From positions 134,623,553 to 134,687,552 of the forward strand of contig NC_086024.1 in assembly GCF_036323735.1 (NCBI RefSeq): a stretch of DNA of 64,000 bases. Direction: 5' to 3'. Of this stretch, positions 10,260 to 21,960 are shown one piece after another. Position numbers and translations under genes: made by a program. Every line of letters starts with the position of its first letter. Positions within the stretch are counted from its first letter, which is position 1. The notes beneath the pieces were generated by a model. It was given only the letters and a program-made list of their open reading frames with translations. It did no database searches and was not told where the DNA came from. This stretch comes from Rattus norvegicus (Eukaryota > Chordata > Mammalia > Rodentia > Muridae).

Positions 10260-12900
10260 CATGGGGAGAAGGAGGAATATCTTAGGTCTCAATGTTCTGG
10301 GAGTACAGAGCTGAAACTCCCTAGGGAATCTGACCCCATTACCTGGATCTACCTTTCTACATCGTACCTCTACTCAAATCCTCCCATGTTCACAGACTGC
10401 ACACACTCCTTCTGGTTCCTTAGAGAACAGTTCTAGCTTCATTCTGCACTCCTGCCCCAGCTCCCCTCCTATCCATGGGGTCCACATGCTCTTCTGTGCA
10501 CAACTACTGACAGCTGGTAATTCCCTGGTGGTTGACCCTGGGTACTTTTCACTCAGACATACTGAGTTAAACAACCCTTTAGGTTAATTTTGGGTTAAAT
10601 TTTCTCCTTCCATAAAAGATTGAATCCTAACTTTCTAGTCATCCAAGAGGCTGGTGCTTTACAATGATCACCAAGTTAATATGGGGTCATTAGGATGCAA
10701 ACAGATTGGAAACATATGGACTCAGTATCGTCCACAATGTAAATGGGTTTATGGATATTAGAAAATGTGTTTAGACTTCTGAGACAATCTGGGCACTGGC
10801 ATGTGCCAGCTGCCCAGGATGGGAGACCACAGAGCTGGGGTTCCCAGAGGCCATTGGCTTTGCTGTGTAAAATTCCAGGAAACCAGCAACTGAGAGCTAC
10901 AGATGCTGTCACATCATCCCCTCGTAACTCTATCAGTGCCTCATGATTGGCCAACCCCACCTTCCAGGTGGAGAAACTGAGGCACACACTGGTCAAGGCC
11001 AGGATCAGGTAACTGTCCCATTATGTTCTGCATAATGGGGGTTCAGGACCCTCTGGGACCCCCGAGGAGACCAGGTAGCTTGGTAGAAGCAGTTCAAGAG
11101 AAGCTGTGGTCAGCACGGGGGCTTTCAGGGAGGGCCGGTAGAGCAGCCTCCGTATACCATCCGTAGCATGAGGAGTGTGCAAACCCAATTGGAAACCATG
11201 TTCTCATGGGTTCTGGACACACAGATGGAGATGGGCCGTAGGATGTAAGCAGGCACATGTGTCTTGGTCTGTGGTCTGGCTGCATCAGAACATGGGTGGC
11301 CTGACCTTGGGGCACAGCCAGGTGGTGTAAGTGACCTCAGGTGGGACTAATGGCTCCCAAGCACTGGAATCGTCATTGCACCCCACCCACGCTGTCCTGG
11401 GCTCTGGGCCCATGGTCCCCAGATGGTTCTGGCTCATTGGCCAATGCCAGCTATCAGGGAAGCTGCCATGGGTTATTTGAGGCCACTTTTTCTGGACAGG
11501 AGACAGTTAACAGAGACAATCTGAGGCTGTGAGGACTGACAGTAATGTTCTCCCCCCCCCCCCAATGAGCTGAGCTGGGAGAGAGACAGGCAGGGGAGAA
11601 GCCACAAGCCTAGAGAGCTACAGGTTCTGCTGAAACCTCTTTGCATACATTTTGACCTATGGTGTTCATTCCCAAGTCCCAGTGATGAGCTCGCATACAC
11701 AGCAGGCTCTTCTATGCCTTTGAGTCAGTCCCTACCTCCCAGGCTGCTGTCCTTCAGCATCTCCAGTCAAGCTCAACTCTTGCTGTCATGGTAGAGCCTG
11801 CCTAAGCCCAGGTATCCACCTTAGCCCAGGTCCTCTCAGGATATGTGGGAGAAGAGCCAGAGAACTGCTGCCATCTTCCTCCTCAGCCATGTGTTCTGAG
11901 GGGTTTGCCTAGGAGATGACCTCATGGTCCCTCTCCTCACCACACTGCAGCTTGGGATGACCCTACTCTCTGGCCCTCACACCCAGCACAACCTGCAGCT
12001 GATGTATCTTCACCTTCCGCAGAGCCACAGAACAGCTAGGGAAGGCTGTTGACCTGCTTGTGAATGATTTCTGTTGCTCTCCATGCCAGCTGTAGCAAGC
12101 CCTGACCTCTGTCTCCTACACATGGAAGCCATGAAGCACAGGCCTGCGTGGTGGAATATTTGAAGGCTTCGATGGTAATAGGCTGGGAGCAAGTCTACGT
12201 AGTTTAGTTCTTGAGGTTGACCTCTGCCTTAGTCTACCATTCTATGTCATTCCTCAATCCATCACCTGGGCAGAGTCTGGGCAAGGACTGGTCTGAGGCA
12301 GGATAGCTCCAGGCCTGCTTGTGTCTCCCTTGCCCATCATATGAAGCCTGTGTGGGTTGTATAAAGGCTTCTGTAGGGGGGTCCTGCAGCATCTGAAGGA
12401 CTAAAATGTAATCTCTGCTGAAGGAGGTGTGTGAGAGTTCTTAAAGCCTAAAGGTAAGGAACAGCCACCCACTGAAGAACTACTGGAAATTTATGGCTGC
12501 TGAGGGAAGAAATGGTTTTCCTCAGAGATGTGTCCCCTGTGAGACTACTTGTGCTCCAGTAGATGACTATAAACTACGTTCTCTAGTAGATGACTCTATC
12601 CCTTGCCAATGGTAAATGGACTCTGGGCTTAATCAAAAACAAACAAACAAAAACCACACATGAAAAGCAGTAGGGAGGAGGGAACCAGAGGAGAAGGGAT
12701 GAGGTCGATTTGATCAAAGCACAATTTCTTTAAGCTTTACGGAGCCCACAGAAAACCCCAGATGCCAGGAAAGCAAGAGGCTCCCAGGACCCAGTGCAGA
12801 TAACAGTAGCTGAAATACCCAACAAAGGGAAAAGAGAACCTGTAGAGACCATATCCAGAGGTTAGGCACTGCCCCCAGTTGAGCGATGACACCACTCACC
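10260..12900. other. Unassigned interval, mostly non-repetitive
   Basis: No exon, RNA or confident mobile element was recognised. Frames stay below 107 codons and occur on both strands. A C-run of about ten lies near 11553. Confidence 0.5.
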
Positions 12901-12904
12901 CATC

Positions 12905-13555
12905 TCAAAATTTTAACTCAGAATTGCTCCTGTCTAAAGGAAATACAGGGACAAAGAGTGGAGTAGAGACTTGAGGAAAGGCCATCCAGAGACGGCCCCA
13001 CCTGGGGATCCGGCCCATATGTAGTCACCAAACCCAGACACTACTGCTGATGCCAAGAAGTTCATGCAGACAGGAGCCTCATATAGCTGTCTCCTGAGAG
13101 GCTCTGCCAGAGCATGACAAATACAGATGTGGTTGCTTGCAGCAACTGAGCATGGTGACCCCAATGGCAGAGTTAGGGGAAGGACTGGGGAGATGAAGGG
13201 GTTTGCAACCCAATAGGAAGAACAACAATATCAACCAACCAGATACCCTAGAGCTCCTGGGGACTAAACCACTACCCAAAGAGTACACATGGAAGGGCCC
13301 ATGGCTCCAGCTGTATATGTAGCAGAGGATGGCACTGTCTGGCCTCAAAGGGAGGGGAGGCCCTTGGTCCTATGAAGGCTCGATGCCCCAGCGTAGGGGA
13401 ATGTCAGACAGTGGGGCAGGAGTGGGTAGGTGGGTGAAGGAGAACCCTAATGGAGGTGGCCGGGGCGGGGGGGATGGGACATTCTTGGAGAGGAAACCGG
13501 GAAGGGGGATAACATTTGAAATGTAAATAAACAAAATAAACAATAAAAATATAAA
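12905..13555 (+). mobile_element. Rat L1 (L1Rn-type) 3' end, sense, 5'-truncated
   Basis: It contains the young rat L1 3' UTR: 'tgccagagcatgacaaatac', 'gggtttgcaacccaatagg', 'gtacacatggaagggcccat', 'tatatgtagcagaggatgg', 'tatgccccagcgtagggga'-like text, the G-rich polypurine block (13,410-13,510), 'ataacatttgaaatgtaaat' and an A-rich tail with AATAAA. Only the last about 0.65 kb remains, as is common after incomplete reverse transcription. An inverted relative lies at 61.83-62.37 kb. Confidence 0.85.
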
Positions 13556-13579
13556 AATACAAGAAAGATTACCCACAAC

Positions 13580-14055
13580 TGCCCTGGCGAGAGTGAAGGA
13601 GATCCCTGAGTTTGGGTTTTAGCAATTTTCATCCCAAAAGATAGATTCCAACAGCCTTCAACAACAGGGAGCTCAGCTGGCAGCTACAGAGAGTCTGTCG
13701 CTGTGCTCTTGTTGCTCTCAGACGCCTGAATCCCATTTAGTCAGTCTTTGTATTTACTCCCAAGAGAAACCCTTTTCCTATCGAAACCATCCCACGGGAC
13801 TAGAAACGTTACTCTGTGGTAAGATGCTTGCTTACCACAGGTGGGATACTGGGTCCCAACCCTTCCTGAATGCAAGAAAACAAGCAAACTAACAAGAAAC
13901 AACAAAGCAGCCAAGGGCTGAAGAGAAGGCTCTGCTGTTCAAGGTTCACAAGCAAAACAGTGATCAAAACCAGCCCAGAAAGAAGTGGCTGCTTTCACAT
14001 GTTTAAATATCAATGTAGGCAAGACAGAACGTGAAAAACCAACGAAACAGACACC
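13580..14055. other. Unassigned, with a faint ID-like fragment
   Basis: 13818-13860 ('aagatgcttgcttaccaca' and 'gggtcccaaccc') faintly resembles a degraded ID/B4 SINE. The rest is unassigned. Confidence 0.35.
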
Positions 14056-14057
14056 AC

Positions 14058-14557
14058 TAAACACACATACACTCACACACACACACACACTCACACACAC
14101 TCACACTCACATACACACACACTCACACACACATACACACACACTCACACACTCACACTCACATACACACACATACACACTCACACACTCACACTCACAT
14201 ACACACACACTCACACACACATACACACACTCACACTCACACACACACTCATACACACACTCACTCACACACACATACACACACTCACACACACACTCAC
14301 ACACATACACACACACTCACACACACTCACACTCACATACACACACTCACACACACTCACACTCACATACACACACATACACACATACACACACACTCAC
14401 ACACACACTCACACTCACATACACACACACTCACACACACTCACACACACACTCACACACATACACACACATACACACACTCACACACACTCACACTCAC
14501 ATACACACACACTCACACACACTCACACACACACTCACACACACACACTCACACACA
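14058..14557. repeat. CA-rich minisatellite (ACAC/ACTC/ATAC variants), about 500 bp
   Basis: CA dinucleotides are regularly interrupted by ACTC and ATAC, giving higher-order units such as CACACACTCACACACACATA. The 192-codon plus-strand frame across it is poly His/Thr read-through. Confidence 0.97.
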
Positions 14558-14680
14558 TTGTGATACCTGCAATCCCAACTGTTGAGGAGGCTGAATCAGA
14601 AAGATCACAAGTTTGAAGCTAACCTGAGCTACTTAGCAAGATCCTAACCAGAAATTATCTCCCTTTGTACCAAAATGATC
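14558..14680 (+). mobile_element. Proto-B1-like SINE remnant
   Basis: 'tacctgcaatcccaactgtt', 'gaggaggctgaatcagaaag' and 'aagctaacctgagctact' match the 7SL-derived SINE order, strongly diverged and directly abutting the CA array. Confidence 0.5.
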
Positions 14681-15104
14681 CCACAAAACAGTAGCTGACC
14701 CCCACCCCGTTCCCAAATGGAGATCTATAAACTGCTTGTCAAAGAATTCCAAGCAATTAATTATGGAACTTGGAAAACTTCAAGATAACACCGAGAAACA
14801 ATGAAATGAAACAGGAAAACTACGCGAATGAGAAGTGGAAGACGTAATAGAGGTTGAAATGAAAAATTAAAACCTGAGCTCAGCAGTGAAGAACTAGGAT
14901 AGTAACTAGGAGTTTTTAAAATGCTATTAAAAAATAAAAAATAAAAATGCTATTAAAAGCAAAGCCATGGAATTGACTGAGCAGGATCAATAACAACTCA
15001 AATTCATCAGTAGATTATTATTTAAAAATGATGAAGAGAAACTAACCCTATAGGCTAGTCTTTACGTTATAAAAATTACCCTAGTTGAAAACTAGTAGCT
15101 GATG

Positions 15105-15425
15105 TGCTGGAGAGATAACTCAGTGAGTTAACAGCATTCACTGTCTGCTCTTGCAGAGAACCTGGGTTCAGTTCCCAGTCACATGGTGGTTCACAGCTAC
15201 CAGCTGCTCCAGTTCCAGGAGATTTGACATCATCTTCTGGCCTCTGTAGGCACTCTTTGCGCATAGTGTACATGCATATATTTGTACACATGTACATTCA
15301 TACATACAAGCAAACACACATGCACATAAAACCTGTAGACACTGCCTTGTACATGGCAGGCATACACATACACATATATTCATCCATACATACAAGCAAT
15401 ATGCATACACATAAAATTTGTTAAA
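15105..15425 (+). mobile_element. B3-type SINE with long CA/TA-rich tail
   Basis: tRNA-related head 'gctggagagataactcag' (A-box region), 'cctgggttcagttcccagtc' (B-box region), 'catggtggttcacagctacc', 'catcttctggcctctgtagg', then a tail of CATACA-type repeats and a final A-run at 15421-15433. Confidence 0.8.
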
Positions 15426-15439
15426 AAAAAAAAAGACAT

Positions 15440-16090
15440 GGCTGGAAAATCCACAAATCAGATTCAATTCAAAGAAACCTACACCAAGACAAATTTTCTA
15501 CAACCAAAGGCAAAGAGGGAGTCCTGAAGGCCTCAGGACATGTAAGGAAGCTCTAGCCGGTCTAGCATCCAGTTTCTCAGATCCCTTTAAGGTCAGGACA
15601 GAATGGGGCAATACAGTTAAAGTGTTGAATGAATAAAGGTTGCCCTTCATAACTGAAGGGATTGTGAACAAAATTGTTTTAGGTAACAAAGATTGAGCTG
15701 CTCGTTGTTAAATACATCAAGCCTGCAAAATGGAGCCTCCAAGCCAATTAAGGCATTACCTAATCACATGAAGCATACAATAAAAATAAAATAAATCTTA
15801 AAATTTTCAGAGTGTTTGAGTAACTAAACAATTCCCAATTATATTGTGCCTGTAGAAGACTTGGTTTACTTTAAAGAACACACAGAGAGAAAATTTAGAG
15901 AGATGGTGAAACCCTGTATATAAAACCCAAAGACAGTTGGAGTACCTATAGACAGAGAAAGAAAACACAAGGAAGCACACGACATACAGGGGAGTGTTAA
16001 TAAATATCTACTTATAAAACCAAAGAAGCAATAGCATACAAGGAAGTGTCACTAAGTATCGACTCATAAAAACAGACTGTCAAGGAGGAA
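15440..16090. other. Unassigned, A-rich
   Basis: No gene or confident repeat. A-rich composition and several AATAAA-like strings suggest decayed LINE or SINE sequence. Confidence 0.35.
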
Positions 16091-16099
16091 GGGATTATC

Positions 16100-18160
16100 T
16101 AATGACAAGATGTCAGTTCACCGAAAGGATATGACCACTAGAAATATGTTTTCACTCACCAGAATACCAACTCATAAAAGTCGTTATAACAAACTACTTT
16201 TAGCAAGGAACAGATATTCTAGAAAGGATCAGAAAACACTGGAATTGAGAAGTACTTTAGTCGAAATAGATGTAACAGACACAATACAGAACATTCCATC
16301 CAGAAGTGGCCAAACACACACTCTTCACAAGCACATGCGGAATGATCTCTAGGACAGATCACAAGTTCAGCCACAAAGTAAGGCCTTAACACATTTAAGA
16401 GGATTAAAAATACATCAGGTATTTTTCCTGACCACAATGGTTTGAAAGTAGAAATCAGTAATGAGAGGAATTTTGGAAACCTGACAAATATTTGGAAATG
16501 AACAACATGCTCCTTGAATAACCAGTTTGTTAAAAAGGAAAACTTAAAAATTAACTCGGGGGAAGATGGAGGACAAAGCTCTCATGTTGACTGTGAGGGT
16601 CTCCAGGGAATAATTCAGAGATGGCTAGAGAGAAGCTACCCTTATCTGTGGGTGACTGGGGAAAGGCACTGGAGTTTTAGTCGGAAAGAAAGAACTTTAG
16701 AAAGTGGAACAGGACAGCAGAGAAAGGAACCTAGTGAAGGAGGTAAGGCATCTCTGTAATGCAAGCTTTGAAAAACAATGAAGAAAAAAATGAAGGAACT
16801 GGAAAATGAAAAAAGAAAAACCTCTCAGATTTGTGCATTGGCAGGATAAGTGCAAAATGGCTCTATTATCAAAAGTGGTCTGCAAATTCAATGCAAAGCT
16901 TATCAAAATTCTACTGGCATGCTTTACAGAGGAGGAAAAATTCATGTGGAAATAGAAAGGACCTAAAACTAAGCTGAGCATAAGAGACAATGCCGGGGGG
17001 TAGGGGGATTCTGATTTCTGATTATATTGTAGAAACAAGGTAACAGGAAAGAGTATATTACTAGTTCAAAACTGGTGTGCCAATTAACAGCATTAATGGT
17101 TAACCCAGAAACAAAGACACCAGCAACAGTCACCACCAACAGCCACCAGCAAGTTACCAGCAACAGCCACCAGCAACAGCCACCTGAGTTTTGACAAAGA
17201 CTACAAAACACGCCTGTAGAAAGTCTGTTCAACAGATATGAGGGAAATGGAGAAATTGTCCACCTGTAGAAGAACGAAATTAGTTTCCTATCTACTAACC
17301 TGTACGGAAATTAATTCAAAATGTTTAAATACCTGAACATAAGACCAGAAACTCTGAAACTGTTAAAGGAAAACATATATTAAAGAAGATATGGGCACAT
17401 GCAAGAATGTCCTAGAAAAAAAAAATCAGTAGCTCAGGAAATGTTACTATGGACTGGCAAACAGGCTAGGAAACTGTTAATTGGGTGAAGCGACAGCAAA
17501 GAAGGGGAGACCTATACGTTTGACAAATGACAAATACTTAGAATGTATAATGAACTTAAAAAAAAAAACACTAAAAACCCAGACCCAAACAATCCAATAA
17601 TAGATATATGAAATGAACAGACAGCTCTCAAAAGATTAATTACAAAGAACCATTAAGCACGTGGAAATGTTGTTAAGCACCTTTTGCTACCATGGAAATG
17701 CAAATTAAAATGCATCCTCTCGCCTCAGGCACAGTGGCTGCCATTAAGGAAACCAACAGCAAACCCTGGGGAGGATCTGCAGAAAGGAGAAGCCTATGCC
17801 CTACTGGAGACAGTGCAAGTTAGTCCAGCCACTGTGAAAATCAACATAAGGGTTCCTCAGAACATTAACACTGTAACTATCATATAGACCAGCCACACCA
17901 TTCCTGGTATGTACTCAAAGGAGTCTAGGTCCAAATGCTGTAGAGACAACTCCCAATCCATGTTTATTGCAGTATGATTCACAATAGCCAAGCCCTGGAG
18001 TCAACCTAAAAGTTCATCAACAAACGAATGAATAATGAAAATCTGATATATCTATACTGTAGAGACAGGTATATGAAATGAATTTGTCCAACTATAAAAA
18101 GAGTGAAATTGTCGTCATTTGGTGTTTTTATGAGAAATTCACCCCTCCAGGACACTTGAA
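16100..18160 (+). mobile_element. Old L1, sense, fragmented
   Basis: 16285-16500 resembles L1 ORF2 text ('aacattccatccagaagtgg', 'ggacagatcacaag', 'ttttcctgaccacaatgg'). 16850-17560 has ORF2 C-terminal nucleotide text ('tgcaaattcaatgcaaagct', 'atggactggcaaac'). 17680-18110 resembles an L1 3' region ('catggaaatgcaaattaaaa', 'gtgaaaatcaacataagggt', 'ttcacaatagccaagccctg'). All frames are broken and the middle piece around 16550-16840 is uncertain. Confidence 0.7.
17119..17184. repeat. Short tandem repeat (CCAGCAACAGCCA-like)
   Basis: Four to five imperfect units of CAGCAACAGCCAC(CA) inside the decayed L1. Confidence 0.8.
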
Positions 18161-18233
18161 CACTTGGTCCCCAGTTGGTGACACTGTTTAGGGATATTAT
18201 GCTACAAAGATATGCAGAAAGATGATAAATACA

Positions 18234-18234
18234 T

Positions 18235-18287
<53 letters not shown>

Positions 18288-18346
18288 GTGGGTGGGTGGG
18301 TGGGTGGGTGGGTGGGTGGGTGGGTGGGTGGGTGGGTGGGTGGATG

Positions 18347-18401
<55 letters not shown>

Positions 18402-18424
18402 GGATGGGTGGACGGATAGATAGA
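18234..18424. repeat. Compound microsatellite (GATA)n-(GGGT)n-(GATA)n
   Basis: A GATA block (about 18237-18287) passes into thirteen GGG runs each separated by a single T (18290-18340), then GGAT and another GATA block to about 18402, then mixed GGAT/GACG units. Confidence 0.97.
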
Positions 18425-18667
18425 TGTAGACAAATTGTAGATGATAGGTAGATAAACAGAAGATAGACAGATATGCATATAGATTATAGATGATAGATAT
18501 AGATTGTAGACGACAGAAAGAAGATACCTAGATATAGATACATAAATTGTATTTAACAAATGATAGACAGATATGTGTATGATAGATTTATTCTTAGAGA
18601 ATTCATACAGTGTATCTTCATGTCTTAATCCTATTTACCATCCGATCCTCTTCCAACTCCTCCCAGA

Positions 18668-19038
18668 TTATGGTGGTTTGAAGAGTTCTGTCCCCATAGA
18701 TTCATGTGTCTGAATGCTTGGCAATGTTAGGAATGTGGCTTTATTGGAGGGAGTGGGTCCTTGCTGGAGGAAGTGTGTCATTGTGTGGGTGGGCTTTGAA
18801 GTCTCCTATGCTCAGACTCCATCCAGAACAGAAAATAGTCCCCTCCTGGCTGCCTTCAGATCAAGATGCAAAACTTTTGGCTCCTCCAGCACTGTGTTTG
18901 CCTGGGCGCTGCTATGCTTCTTGCTGTGATGATAATGGGCTAAACCTTTGAAAGTATAAGCCAGCTCCAAAAAATGTTTGCCTTTTAAGACTTGTCTTGC
19001 TCATGGTGTCTCTTCACAGCAATAAAACCCAAAGACAC
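18668..19038 (+). mobile_element. ORR1-type MaLR LTR, sense, near full length
   Basis: It starts 'tggtggtttgaagag' and passes through 'ggaggaagtgtgtcattgtg', 'tgatgataatgggctaaacc' and 'gtataagccagctcc'. It ends 'catggtgtctcttcacagca' plus 'ataaaacccaaagacaca'. It interrupts the antisense Lx 3' UTR. Confidence 0.85.
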
Positions 19039-20925
19039 AAATCTACCCTCCCCTTTCTATATTTAAGCCCACCCTCCACCCTCTTTAAAGAGGAGGCTAC
19101 ATCACAGTTGAAGTCCTGGTCCTTAGCTCTTACAATCTTTTGACCACCTTTTCAGAGGTATTTTCCTTTTCTTTAAGTGTGGGGATTGTGCTATAAATGT
19201 ATTCATTGGGGGTGAGCACTTCATGATCACTTGCTGTCTGCCTTTGACCATCTGGGGCTTTCTGTAGTGGACTCTATTGCCTCAACAAGCTTCTTTGACA
19301 AGGGATGAGAGCTGCACTGATCTGCAGGTACACGTATAAGCATCTAGAGTGCGGTTTGGAATTATGCTTGTTTAGCAAAGTGGCAGTATTAGGTTCTCCT
19401 CTAGGGCCCGTGGCTGAAATAGCCACAAGTAATTGGCTATATTTACAGTGCCAGGCATGGATTTCTCTTATTAAACCGACCATAAGATCATTAGGAGGCT
19501 GATGCTTGTGTCCAGGATTTAAGTGCCACTATTGTGGCTTCCGGAACATCTCGCCCCACCAGTCATTGCTGTGGCTCATTGGGCTCACAGATAGAGAAGA
19601 GCATTGGTTGCCTTTCTCTGTGAGCAGCATGCATGGATTCTTCAAAGCCGAGGGCTGGTCCTCAGCGAGAACTCTTCCACGTCAGATCCAGATCTACTCC
19701 TCCAACTCCTGTGACTGGAAGGGCATGGTGTCCTCAGCAACAGGCCCTCACTTTTTCTTCTAGAATCACCGAGGATGACGGCAATCACCGATATGTGGGA
19801 ATTTTATTTCCATCACTTTTATACATGTATATAATTGAGTTTCCCTGCAGTACTGGTTTGCATATTAACCCTCAAAGAGCTCTTAATTTTAGCTGTCTCT
19901 TTCTGTATTCCCTCCCACAACTCCTCCTCTCCTCCCCCTTCCCATTTGATCCTTCCATTCCAACCCTCCTCCATCCATCCATCCATAAGTAGCTATTCTG
20001 TTTCCCTTTGCTAATGAGAGCCCATTACTCTGTTCCTAACATCTGTGGTTCTATGGATTGTAGCTTGCTTGCCATTGACTTAACAGCTAATAGTCACTTA
20101 TAAGCGAATGCACACCACATTTGTCTTCCTGGGTCTGGGATACATCGCTCAGGGTTTTCTAGTTCCATCCCTTTGTCTATAAATTTCATAATGACATATT
20201 CCGAAGAGCTGAGTAATACTCCGTTGTGTAAGTACACCACATTTTCCTTATTCATCCTGCTACTGAGAGACATCTAGGTTGTTTCCAGTTTCTGAGTAGC
20301 ATGAAGAAAGCAACAATAAACATAGCTGAGCACGTGTCTCTGTGGTAGGATGAAGCATTCTCTAGGTACATGCCCGAGGGTGATCTAGCTGGATCTCGAG
20401 GTAGGTTGATTCCCTGAGGAAGTGCCACACTGATTTCCATAGCGGCTGAATGGATTTGCACTCCCGCCACCAATGGATGAGTGTTCCTCTTATTCCACAT
20501 CCTTGTCAGCTTGAGCTGTCACTTGCTTTATTGATCTTAGCTATTCTGACAGGGGTAAGATGAAATCTCAAAGTACTTTTGGCTTGTATTCCCTGACAGC
20601 TAAGGATGTTGAACATTTCTTTAAGCGTTCCTCAGCCATTTGCGTTTCCTCTATTGAGAATTCTGCCTAGACTGGAACCCCATTTTTAATTGGGTTATTT
20701 GTTTTCTTAATGTCCAGGTTTTTCTTTTCTTTTTAGTTATTTACATATTTTAGATATTTGCTCTCTCTCAGATGTAGAATTGGTAAAAATCTTTTTCCAA
20801 TTTGTAGGCTGCCACTTTGTCCAATGGATGGTGTCCTTGGCTGGGCAGAAGCTCCTCGGTTTCATGAAATCCTATTTATTAACTGTTTATCTCAGTGCCT
20901 GCATTGATGGTGTTCTGTTTGGAAA

Positions 20926-20927
20926 GC

Positions 20928-20998
<71 letters not shown>

Positions 20999-20999
20999 G
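20926..20999. repeat. (CT)n-(GT)n microsatellite
   Basis: About 26 bases of CT followed by about 45 bases of GT, inside antisense L1. Confidence 0.97.
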
Positions 21000-21189
21000 T
21001 GCAGGGTGGTAGATATGGATCTATTTCAATTCTTCTACATGCAGCCATTCAGTTTGTCCAACACCATTGGTTGGAGATGCTTAAAAAAAAAACAGCGTGT
21101 GTTTCTGACCTCTTTATCAAATACCAGGTATCCACAGTTGTGTGGATGCATTTGTATCTTGGTCTTCAATTCTATTTCATTGGCCAGTG

Positions 21190-21960
21190 GGAGGAGAGGA
21201 ACCAGCAGGAAGGTGGTGGAAGGAAGAGTGGGGCAGTAGGAGCGAAGGATGAGTTGTAGCAAGCATCATAGCTTCTAGCTCCTGTGCAAGTCCACAGAGA
21301 CAACCTCTGGAGCTCCTGACTCATCGTTCTCTCTTGCGCACCACTGTGCTGCTGAGTATTATCAAAGGAACACCAAGTAAATGTAGGCATCACCCACAAG
21401 GATGCTTTCACTTGGGACTTAAGATTTCTTTCATCTCTGGTTAGCATCAGACTTTCTACGTCGTCAAGAATTGCATGAGACTCTGTCCAGGGTTTATCAT
21501 CGCAAAAGCCAAGAAGGCTAGTTTGGTGGTCTCTCATTCTGTCTCTCTGACTCTGTCTCTCTGTCTCTGCCTTTTGTCTGTTTCTGTCTGTCTCTCTGTA
21601 TCTCTGTCTATGTCTATGTCTCTCTCTCCCTCCCTCCTTCCCTGCCCAGTCCCCATCCCCAATCTCCAGTGGATCACAGAGAACTTCCCCTCCTAGTGTC
21701 CCTCCTTCCCACTCATTGCTTTATCCCAGTCCCCAACTCCAGCAGGCATTCCCTGGGAACCCACAGTCCACTTCAGCCAGGGAAACAAGTAGGCTTTACC
21801 CACTTTATTTACCTCGCTTCATTACTCCAATATCAATCCCCCAGTCTCATTCCTAGCTCTGCATCAAACCAGTTGCAACACTTTCTTCTCACTCTCTGTT
21901 CCTCTACCCAGGGTAGTAAGGCGTTCGTGATAGAATACTCTGCTTTCTTGCTTCCTGTGG
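21190..21960. other. Unassigned block with (TCTCTG)n tract
   Basis: It interrupts the Lx element. Pyrimidine-rich TCTCTG repeats lie at about 21535-21640. The flanks show no recognisable family or exon. Confidence 0.45.

Noticed and set aside
13985..14563. 192-codon His/Thr/Ser frame
   Set aside because: Translation of the CA-rich array.
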